This document shows, piece by piece, positions 55,801 through 64,000 of a DNA stretch of 64,000 nt. Every line of letters begins with the position of its first letter. The stretch's first letter is position 1. The DNA comes from Capronia americana (taxonomy: Eukaryota > Ascomycota > Eurotiomycetes > Chaetothyriales > Herpotrichiellaceae): positions 124,001 to 188,000 of the forward strand of contig JADWQD010000012.1 in assembly GCA_016110215.1 (NCBI GenBank). Direction: 5' to 3'. Made by a program: the position numbers and the translations under genes. The notes under the pieces are model-generated. The model was not told where the DNA came from. It saw only the letters and a list, made by a program, of their open reading frames with translations, and searched no databases.

Positions 55801-56874
55801 CACTGGTCGAGCTTGCGCCCAGTGGGCTCCTCGGATCTCTTCCCAGGCACCTGAGTGCAAGGGAAGCCAGGCTCGGGACCCATCAAACCCAATTGTGCGG
55901 ACAAGCGCCTTCAGGCATCGCGAGCGCCATTTTCTAGGTAGGATTTGGGACCCTTGGGTATCCATTACGGCGCCCACGAGATTTTTTTGTTAAGCTGCTA
56001 GCCACTGTGATCCCTCGTCTTGACATCTGGCTCTCAGTCTTTCTCTTCAGCTTCACTTTTGCTTCACTGCTTTTTTCGAGCTTCCACTCCGGACCTCGAG
56101 TCTTCGATTTGGCTGTCAGTATCTAATAGTCGCGACGTCGACCGCGGCGACCTGTATTCTAGAGCGTCTTTGTCCCGAACCACCTGCTCACACGACCCAA
56201 CTCCGGCCAAATAGTTCGGACCCTGAAACTCTCCTCGCATCAGGCTACCATCACCGCATCTTTCGACCTTCTGCGCAGCCACCTCGAATCGGTATCAGGA
56301 TTCCTACACTGAAGGGAACAGATCACATTCTCTGTCTGTGATCTACCAACCGTGCCGCCTGCATTGCTTACCGCCGTTTGGCCCAACACCCAGTCAACCG
56401 GCTGGCGAAAGATCTGTGGACGCAAGGAGGCGAGGACGCAGCCAGTGAAGCTGATCCCTGCTCCATCCCGAGAGTTCTCATTGCTCCACGATCCGGCACC
56501 TTGCATTGCAGCCACGCATTCCAGCTGTCTTGACCCTCCAATCGCCGCCCCGACCTTCATGGACCCGGCTGTCTAAACACTGCCCGCCCGTCACATCTTT
56601 CGACCTCCCTTGTCCAGCACTAGGCACCACTAGTCCATCCTTCGACTGGCGTCGCCGCAGCCTGAATCATCATTCCGCCATTCAACTATTCCACCATCCC
56701 AAAAACGATAATTCCCTACCTGGGGATTCTTCCAGGTTACAGACTTCCGTTCGCTTGTTGTACACAAGTATTCCCATCCACCGTCTTATCCGCTGTCGTG
56801 CCCTGCGGTCGTTATACAGCTTCTCGACGACAACCCTCCCTCCTTTCGGGCGCGACACATGACAATATTCCACC
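52892..56874. other. Very long intergenic region and leader of the GDS1-like gene
   Basis: About 4 kb without a recognised gene, the longest gap in the window. Open frames up to 145 codons occur on both strands (for example minus 55078-54641) without family character. From about 56.0 kb the plus strand turns CT-rich, which suggests a transcription start and a leader of several hundred bases for the GDS1-like gene, with several upstream ATGs. A non-coding RNA cannot be ruled out. Confidence 0.45.
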
Positions 56875-58211
56875 ATGCCTTACAACACTCGTCGGAAATC
56901 ACTCTCCTTGCCCTCGCTGGGCATCCATCTGCCTAACGGCTCTCGCGCACACCGCCCATCCCTCAAGACTCCCACACCACCTGCCGACTCCTCTACTTCT
57001 TCACCCCCAACGAAGAGGGTGAAGCGCTCTCATGATGGCGATGAACCTCTGTCACCCGTCTCCTCGCCACGCTCCAAAGCTGGCTCGCCCTCGATCGACC
57101 ATCCCACGGCAAATATAGTGTCCATAGCAGCAGCCGGATACACCCCTCCCGCGTCCCCAAAGCTCGGTGCGCCAGGCCGGAAAGTTGACACGGATGGTAT
57201 CAACGACGACATTGTCATCGCTGTGATTGAGCAGCTGGAAAAGACAGGGAATCGACCACACCTTATCAGAGACCTCGCTACAATTTTGGCTTCGACCAAC
57301 GCCAGTATTGCCCAGTAAGTTCTCCGAAATCAAGTACCTGGAAGGCCACCGTACTAACTGTCTGTCACAGCTCTGCTAATCCAGCTGCATTGCTGTCATC
57401 CCGCCTCAGTCTATACCTGAAGCGACCATGGACTGCGTTGTCACCTTGCCCGCTGGCCAAGGAGCTGATACCGGTCCACCCCCGGAAAGTCTTCTTCTTC
57501 CTCACCACTCAACCACGAATGCCCTTGCCCTCCTCTTCAGACGACATCCTACCTCCACCCCTTTTATCCATCAAGGACATTACCCCTAGTGTCTCGGATC
57601 ACAGCCAAGGCGATGATGAATTGGACCTCGACCGGCGAGATCGAGCTCGACTGTCTCCCAGCCCAGAAGTTGAGCTATATTCCCCCGACCTGGACCATGA
57701 TGACCCTATGGAGCTCCCAACGCCTGGAGAGCACTTTAGTGCCCGAAGCAGTCTCAACCCGGATGGCACCCCTGATGTCCGTCGCAAATCCAATCGAGCA
57801 CCAAGCCCACCTCTGGAGGACGACGAGCGGGGCTTCACCGAGACCGCAACTGCTGTTCGTGCTCGTGGCATGAGCCTGCACAACCCGACTGTCCAAGCAT
57901 CGATAGAACTGAATGAGAAGCCACCAGGCGCCGAAGTTTCGGAGGAAACCCCAGAGCAGCGCCAGAAACGTGATCGTGAGCTCGGCTTGGCCCTCTTTGG
58001 TCAGTCTCACCAAGCTCTTCACATCCCGGAGCAGAAGGTGTTGGCGAGCAGCCCGATGATACATGCCAAACCTGATCATCATGCCATCGGGGCCAAGGTC
58101 AACTTGTCGCTCGATCTCGACGATATCGAAATGGGGGTGGCCTCTTGGAGTATGATGAGCCCTGAACAGATCGATGTCGAAGATCTCGACGAGATGTTCA
58201 TGGGGTTTTAG
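56875..58211 (+). CDS. GDS1-like winged-helix protein
   Basis: Exons 56875-57314 and 57371-58211 join in frame to 426 residues. The winged-helix domain (about residues 105-195) resembles yeast Gds1: DDIVIAVIEQLEKTG, HLIRDLATILAST and then NPAALLSSRLSLYLKRPW with ALSPCPLAKELIPVHPRK. Around it the protein is Ser/Pro-rich and disordered, with KRVKRSHDG as a likely nuclear signal and an acidic C-terminus (VEDLDEMFMGF) that could be an activation region. Probably a transcription or nutrient-growth regulator; function in filamentous fungi is poorly known. Confidence 0.85.
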
Positions 58212-59381
58212 ACGACCTCTGTGAAGGCTTTGCTGGAAATCGTGATTGACCCCCTACCTCTCTACTCTGGCCCTCCACTTCTGCCATCTCCACTGTATCG
58301 CATCTGTGCTGGTTAGCGGTTGTTTCACCTTCGACGTTTGGGCATTTCTGGAACCGTCATGCTGGTCCTCTCGGGTGCTTCTTGCATTGTTTGCAGCGAC
58401 ATGAAAGACTTTGTTCGTTTAGGACCATGTCTTTACGAGAAAGACGAGATTTGTAGCATTAGAGAAGCTTGTCGGCTGATAGAGGCGAAGGGCTAGGTTG
58501 GCCAAGTTGAACCTCGTTTCGGAGGCTCAAAGAACACGTGTATTATTTCACATCACAAAGACTTCCCTTCAACTGGCCAAGAAATTCGTTGCTTTCGCCG
58601 CCATTTCTTTCATGAACCTTGACAAGTATACATGTTTGACTGTTGACTGCAGCTTTTGGCTTCTGTGTACTGGGACAGAATTCACAACAGAAGTGGAAAA
58701 GCTCTCGGCTTGGCATGTTTGCTGGCATGGCAAATCTCTCACTTCGCCATGCTCGACCAAGGTTTAGTCCTTCGGCAACCAACGAATTGACAATCGACGG
58801 CAAGAGCGCGGTAAGAGCTGTCTGGGTCTCTCATAACCTGCAGAGAGAATGGGTGGGTGCTACCGATGCTCACTTGGAAATATAGGCATAGTCTTATGCA
58901 AGGCGATGACTGCTTACTAACCCTTTCTGGATCACATTTCAGTACTGCGTACAGAGTATGGGTTCGCTACTGCAAAGGGACTTCATGTCGGCACAGGTCT
59001 GCCCACTCTTCTACGGCAAAACCAAGGCGTCGTGGGGATCTGGGGATTTGTGTAAGGTCATCATTACTCACTTGATCAAGCGGCGGAGGCAGGCCGACAC
59101 CTAGCGACGACCGCAGTCGGAAATGCGTGCAACAAAAGCCTGGTCAAGGGTGTTTCAAAACCCGAAAAACCAATGGCCTATGCCTACAATGTTCGCATAA
59201 TCAGGCGTACCGTGGCATCAGACTGATCATGAGTCTTAGATGTTCTTACTGGACCCAAACAACGAGCCCACCCAAAGCGAAAGGTACTTAAACCCGGGGC
59301 CTGACTCTATCAGCCCATGCGAACAAAGGCAGACGTCTCTTCACAGTCCTCAGGAAAGTGAAGCTCAAAAGGCTGGACGAT
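58212..59381. other. Intergenic region
   Basis: 1.17 kb between two plus-strand genes. It includes the GDS1-like 3' region. No gene or repeat was recognised. Confidence 0.5.
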
Positions 59382-60224
59382 ATGGCCACCAACCAAGCCC
59401 TCCGAGTCACCAAGGTCACCCCGGCGTACTGGCGCGCCACGCTCTGCAACCCGCCGCTGAACTTGTTCGGGCCCGAGCTGTATGCCGGGCTCCGTCTGTT
59501 GCTGGACGACCTCGAGAAAGACGAAGAAGTGCGCGTCGTCGTCTTCGATAGCGATGTCCCAGAATATTTCTGCGCCCACTATGACATGTTGTGGCCCAAG
59601 GGAGATGCCGAGCCCTACCATATTCCGGGCTATGCCCCAGTACTGGGCGATTGGCCAAACTTTGTCTATCGGCTGAGCAATGTGGGGGTCGTCAGCATCG
59701 CATCAATCCGTGGACGAGTCCGGGGCATTGGCAGTGAATTTGTCCTCGCATGCGACATGCGGTTTGCCAGCCGCGAGAAAGCCATCCTGGGTCAACCCGA
59801 AGTTGGGGCTGGAGTCGCGCCTGGCGGTGGGGGTTTGGAGTGGCTCCCGCGCTTGTGTGGTCGGTCTCGCGCGCTGGAGATCGTGCTGGGAAGCGCCGAC
59901 TTCGACGGTCCCATGGCAGAGCTGTATGGGTATGTCAACCGCGCGGTTCCGGACGCTGAGCTGGACCAGTTCGTCGACGACTTCGCTCGTCGCATCGCTG
60001 GGTTCAACAAGTTCCCTCTGGTCCATGTCAAGAGATTTGTCAATCAGAGAGTGGGGACGGCGGACGTTTCTGACGGGCACGAGTCGCAGCAGCTGTTTGT
60101 CCGATGCGTCCAAACACCAGAGACTCAGCGACGGGTCAAGAATCTTTTTGCCGCAGGATTGCAGCAGGCTGGGGACGCAGAGCTCAATCTCGGTCACCTG
60201 CTCTCGCAAATCACCTCGGACTGA
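59382..60224 (+). CDS. Enoyl-CoA hydratase/isomerase (crotonase) family protein
   Basis: An intronless 280-residue crotonase-superfamily enzyme. The oxyanion-hole strands are VRVVVFDSDVPEYFCAHYDM and IASIRGRVRGIGSEFVLACD, followed by DMRFASREKAILGQPEVG and GGGGLEWLPRLCGRSRALE, all standard. The Glu of the hydratase pair at the usual first site is not obvious in GRVRGIGSEF, whereas GQPEVGAG keeps the second, so it may be an isomerase or hydrolase variant. I start it at MATNQALRVTKV (good context); an ATG eight codons upstream is possible. It is not next to other beta-oxidation genes. Confidence 0.85.
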   Translation: MATNQALRVTKVTPAYWRATLCNPPLNLFGPELYAGLRLLLDDLEKDEEVRVVVFDSDVPEYFCAHYDMLWPKGDAEPYHIPGYAPVLGDWPNFVYRLSNVGVVSIASIRGRVRGIGSEFVLACDMRFASREKAILGQPEVGAGVAPGGGGLEWLPRLCGRSRALEIVLGSADFDGPMAELYGYVNRAVPDAELDQFVDDFARRIAGFNKFPLVHVKRFVNQRVGTADVSDGHESQQLFVRCVQTPETQRRVKNLFAAGLQQAGDAELNLGHLLSQITSD

Positions 60225-60714
60225 GTCTGAGGTCAGCAAGCTCGGCCCAGATCAACGCACGGTATATGGTTGTGCATCCGGCGAAGCAAGATCTCGTTGC
60301 GTCTGATCCGAGAAGTAGTCTTCCAATGATCCGCTTATCAGCTGTCTCGTCTGAGCATTCACGGGGGCCATAAACGTTCTGGTATTATACAAAGGACTAG
60401 AATTTCAAACAATCTCTCGTAGCCAATCATGCCGATATTCCAAATGGCACTAGACCAAGTCTAGTTTAGTCTCTCGTCATCCTCTCTCAGTCAGTTGCGC
60501 GTTTCATCCTCTTGATTCGACTGTGAACAACACCAGTGCTCGTCTCGCCTCTACGTTTTCGCTGTGAAAGGGCTTCGTAGAAGAGCTACCCCGTCCGTGG
60601 AGTCGACTGAGTTAGCTTCTCGCTGGCTCAGCAGGCAGGATGATTCATTGAGTTTCATTGCCAGCGTTCAGCCATTGGACTTCTCAACCACGTTCTTTGA
60701 CTAGCGGTCTACAT
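60225..60714. other. Intergenic region before the PLD-like gene
   Basis: 490 bp; the PLD-like frame is open back to 60658 without an ATG. Nothing else was recognised. Confidence 0.5.
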
Positions 60715-62091
60715 ATGGAGGAACCCTCACAGCCGCTCTTGCACATGGCTTCAGAGTTCGACACTGACTATGTGCAGGAAGCCTCGGGAGGCCGCCGTCG
60801 CACCAGCACGATCCAATCCTTGACAACCGGGACCGGGTACAGCATATACAAATCCACCATCATCCCCGCGATCAAGAGCGCGGAACGAGAGGTCATACTA
60901 GTGACTTGCTTCTGGGCGGCATCGGCGACACGCGAACTGATCAACGAAGCACTCGTGCATTTGTCGGAAAAGGCGCTCTCGTCCTCCACGAAGATCTCGG
61001 TCCGGATATGTTTCTCGTCGTCGTCACTGGCGCGGAATATGCTCCTTCCGACGCCGAAGGACGGCCAGCACTATCCGTCTTCGTCGTGGAAGAAGATAGG
61101 TCTGCCTCGGCCGGAAGAGCTCAGGGGGCTCGACCTGCGGATTAGACGGAAGTTTTTCTGGCCCTTCGGCATCATACACTCCAAGTATGTCGTGGTGGAC
61201 CGGAAGTTGGCCATCTTCCCGTCCTGCAATGTCTCGTGGGAGAGGTGGTTCGAGGTGGCTGTCTCGTGCAGCGGTCCCGTGGTAGAGCAACTGTTGTCGT
61301 TTCACGGCCATTTTTGGGACAACGAACGGCCGATAGCAGCAGCATCTGAATGCCCCGTAGAGGATGGTACGCGCGAATCTACTACTACTCCTACTCCTAT
61401 TGCTACAGGCGGTAGTGGTAGCGAGTCGTCTCTGCACCTCAATATACCGGCACCGACTACCCTCTTGCCGTCGCCTCATACCCCATCTGTGCTTCCAAGT
61501 CACCTGCACCCGCAGGCTATCATCGGCCACTGCCCTTGCCTCCCAGATACGGCGTCCACACTCTCTTTCTCCCCGACCCCACTCTTGCGGACCACATATT
61601 ATATGCTAGCCACAGCAAGGTCCAGCATCACTTTGCTCACCCCAAATCTGACGGAGCCGACCGTTGTGGAAGTGCTGCTACAAGCTCTCGCGCGCGGAGT
61701 CAGCATACGGATCTGGACAAACCGGGCGCTTATGACGATGGAGCAGCTGGTCACTGCCGGTACGACGACTCCGACAAGCATCGACAGGCTCAGAAGATGG
61801 GCCGAAGAAGCGGAAAGTGCCGGTCATCTGGAAGTGTCGTACTTTGACGGCGACGGTGGTCCGGGTGCGCAACACCCGGTCTTGCGCGAGATCGAGCAAT
61901 ACCGAGACACAGTCCCCGTCAAGCTGCACGCGAAAGTGACGATGATTGACGGGGAGATGATCTTGTTAGGAAGTGGAAACATGGATGCCGCGAGCTGGAG
62001 AACGAGCCAAGAGCTCGGGATCTTGATTGAGAGTCGTGCCGTGGTCGACGAATTCATGAAACTGTGGAAGTACGACAAACTAGAGGTATGA
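60715..62091 (+). CDS. Phospholipase D-fold protein with two HKD motifs
   Basis: An intronless 458-residue protein with both PLD catalytic motifs. The first is IIHSKYVVVDRK (His155, Asp162), followed by PSCNVSWERWFE. The second is KLHAKVTMIDGEMILLGSGN (His about 405). This is the layout of cardiolipin-synthase-like and other PLD-superfamily phosphodiesterases or transphosphatidylases. A Ser/Thr/Pro-rich linker (about residues 225-290) separates the halves. There is no signal peptide or clear membrane anchor. The substrate is unknown. The start is the ATG at MEEPSQPLLH. Confidence 0.85.
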   Translation: MEEPSQPLLHMASEFDTDYVQEASGGRRRTSTIQSLTTGTGYSIYKSTIIPAIKSAEREVILVTCFWAASATRELINEALVHLSEKALSSSTKISVRICFSSSSLARNMLLPTPKDGQHYPSSSWKKIGLPRPEELRGLDLRIRRKFFWPFGIIHSKYVVVDRKLAIFPSCNVSWERWFEVAVSCSGPVVEQLLSFHGHFWDNERPIAAASECPVEDGTRESTTTPTPIATGGSGSESSLHLNIPAPTTLLPSPHTPSVLPSHLHPQAIIGHCPCLPDTASTLSFSPTPLLRTTYYMLATARSSITLLTPNLTEPTVVEVLLQALARGVSIRIWTNRALMTMEQLVTAGTTTPTSIDRLRRWAEEAESAGHLEVSYFDGDGGPGAQHPVLREIEQYRDTVPVKLHAKVTMIDGEMILLGSGNMDAASWRTSQELGILIESRAVVDEFMKLWKYDKLEV

Positions 62092-62231
62092 CATTAAGGT
62101 TTTGGGAGCGGGATTCCAACATTGCGCAGCAACCAACTAGAAGAATACTACTCAATAGCCCCCGGCGGAAGGCGAGAGGGGGGTCGGTCACCATACCCCT
62201 GGCCGACCTGTTGGGCCAGAATGCCTGCCAT

Positions 62232-64000
62232 TCATGCTTTTGTCGCAGACCGGCGGAGAAGCATGAGCGGCTTCCCGGCCGACACCACATCATTCGGCTT
62301 GACGAGAAGTTTCTCCACCGTCGCGCCTTCCATGCTTTGTTCGGCCTTGACGGGGATCTCCAACTTCATGGCCTCCAGGATGGAGAGCACCTGCTCGAGT
62401 TTGACGGCGTCACCTTCCTTGACCTCCACTTTCCATACGTTGGCGTTCAAGGGGGCTTCCACCGCAATGATGTCCGGGTCTGCTAAAAAGTTAGGACCTG
62501 AGGCACGTGCGGTTGACCGGACGAGTAGAGGGAGTGGGGACAAACCGTGCAGCAACTCTTCCACAGTATCCATGCTGATTTTCCCGGCCTCCTTCTCTTT
62601 GTTCCATTTCTCGAGAAGTTCCTTCTCCAGCTTGTCCATCTCGGCCTGCGCTTTGCGCTGCTTGGCGCGGATCTGCTCGACCTCGTCCTTCGTGTCCCTC
62701 AGCAGCTTGTTATGTTCCTTCATGTCAAACTCGGTGTCCTCGTATTGATACTCGTATCGGCCACTCCGGAAGACGGCCATCATGGCTTCGTATTCGTCTT
62801 CGGTGACCTCGTAGAAGGTGATCTGGTCGAAATCCTCGAACAGCCAGGGTCTCTCGGAATTATAACCCTTCTTAAACCCGAGGATGTCGGCGCCGGGGAT
62901 GGAGAGCCCCGTGTTCATGTATCCGCCGGGAGATTCGACGTTGTACAACGCCATGCAGGAGCCTCCCCACCCGACTTGGCCTTCTGGGGTGTGCACGCGA
63001 GACGGGTTCATCTTCGGGCATTGAATCCGCTGCCGAGGGTCGATGGGCAGAGCGATGGGCAGAGCGACGAAGAAGCCCACAGCAACCACCATCAGCGACG
63101 ACTTGGTGTAGATGTCACGGAGCTAGCATGCGTATCAGCGACTGCGTTCGGGCTCAGAAGCGACAGCTCGTTACCTACCTGTTGCATGGAAAACGCATTA
63201 TTCTTGGCCACAAATTCCATAGGGTCCGGAAGATACGAGGCGTACGGTCGCTGTGTCTCCATATATCTCTGCAAGCTCTCCTTCTGCCTCTTGCTCTCGA
63301 AGGTGATGGGGAGTTTGTACTTGCGGCTCGGGAACTTGGCTTCACTCAGGTCGCCCAGTTCGGTCTCCAGCTTCAGCAGATAATCCATCATGCTCTGCCG
63401 CGCCACCCTGGTGGAATCGTAGTATAGCATGAGGGAGTTGCCGCACGCCATGCCGGTATGGAGCGTTCCGTTAGAGAACGAGATCTCCCCGGTCGACTCG
63501 CGGAGCTTGCGGTATAGCGCCACTGCGCGACATCGATAGTTAAGATCGAATGAGCCGTGGCCATAGTCGATCAGAATAAAGTCGTCGGCACCCTGCCGAT
63601 ATGAGACGAGCGGTTGGTGCTTTCCCGAGTCTTCTTGGATTTGGTGGATGATCGCAGGCTCCCAGCCCTTGTTGTCCACCGAGCTGGGAAAGTTGTCATA
63701 CTTCAACGGAGCAACGTCCTCGAACTTCGCTTTGCCATTACAGCATTCGTGAACGGCACTGAGAAAGCTTTCAACCTCCTTGCGCTTGGCCATGGCGTCC
63801 TGGTACGAGACCCGTTGGAACCTCAGCTTGTTGCCGGCTTTCATCTGGCCCAAGCGCCAGTAGTCGGCTTTGATGATTGTGGTCGCTGAGACGAAGCCAC
63901 CAAAGTCAGGAGCATCGATGGGGAACAGACACGGGTCGTCTCCTGTCCAATTCACCGTCCCAATCGGGTAGCCGTACTCGATCACGTTGCTAGGATCTGT
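62232..64000 (-). CDS. Urea-carboxylase-type biotin enzyme, C-terminal part (cut by the window edge)
   Basis: The 5' part of the gene lies beyond 64000. Visible exons are 64000-63179, 63122-62546 and 62479-62232, joined in frame. In order: the end of an AHS2/KipA domain (DPSNVIEYGYPIGTVNWTGD, then DFGGFVSATTII), a full AHS1/KipI domain (FILIDYGHGSFDLNYRCRA; HTGMACGNSLMLYYDS), a charged coiled coil (LLRDTKDEVEQIRAKQRKAQ), and a biotinyl domain whose EAMKLE carries the biotin Lys. This order (biotin carboxylase, AHS2, AHS1, biotinyl) is that of urea carboxylase. The biotin carboxylase half, and any fused allophanate hydrolase, cannot be seen. Guanidine or another urea-like substrate is also possible. 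Confidence 0.9.

Noticed and set aside
62547..63383. Plus-strand open frame of 278 codons
   Set aside because: It is antisense to the urea-carboxylase-type exons and spans their introns.

Overview
This is a stretch of nuclear DNA from a filamentous ascomycete. Genes are split by many short introns (about 35 to 225 bp, GT...AG with CTNAC-type branch points), starts are eukaryotic, and the protein families are typical of Pezizomycotina: a Zn2Cys6 regulator, an Oms1-type mitochondrial methyltransferase, a Gds1-type winged-helix protein, a CE15 glucuronoyl esterase and TATA-binding protein. The dense aromatic-catabolism gene content would suit a black-yeast lineage (Chaetothyriales), but that is inference. 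I modelled 27 protein-coding genes, most at exon level with reading frame checked across every junction. I saw no rRNA, tRNA or intact transposon.

Left part (1-38.4 kb): a large catabolic gene cluster. It opens with a homogentisate-type section: a CYP504-like phenylacetate hydroxylase, a flavin-reductase-fold protein, acetoacetyl-CoA synthetase, fumarylacetoacetase (fahA), homogentisate 1,2-dioxygenase (hmgA) and an allantoate-permease-type MFS carrier. Together these would take phenylacetate-type acids to homogentisate, cleave the ring, release fumarate and acetoacetate, and activate the acetoacetate; only maleylacetoacetate isomerase is missing here. Next comes a second ring-cleavage section (14.3-24.1 kb): a short-chain dehydrogenase, an RraA/HMG-aldolase-like protein, a single-domain VOC extradiol dioxygenase, an FAD aromatic monooxygenase and a type-B carboxylesterase. 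This looks like a bacterial-style meta-cleavage route, which is uncommon in fungi. The section from 24.5 to 38.4 kb has a TRI12-like MFS carrier divergent from a Zn2Cys6 regulator, then an alpha/beta hydrolase, a CaiB/BaiF CoA-transferase, a dienelactone hydrolase, an NTF2/SnoaL-like protein and a carbonyl reductase. Several pairs are divergent and share promoters.

Right part (38.9-64 kb): mostly ordinary genes with long intergenic spaces: ETF-ubiquinone oxidoreductase, a secreted CE15 esterase, TBP, an FAD amine oxidase, an OMS1-like methyltransferase, a GDS1-like protein, a crotonase, a phospholipase-D-fold protein and, cut by the right edge, a urea-carboxylase-type biotin enzyme.

The points most worth following up are the combined homogentisate plus extradiol cluster, an apparently lost 3' splice acceptor (GG in place of AG) in the Zn2Cys6 regulator, and an in-frame 42-bp duplication just after the stop codon of the flavin-reductase-like gene.
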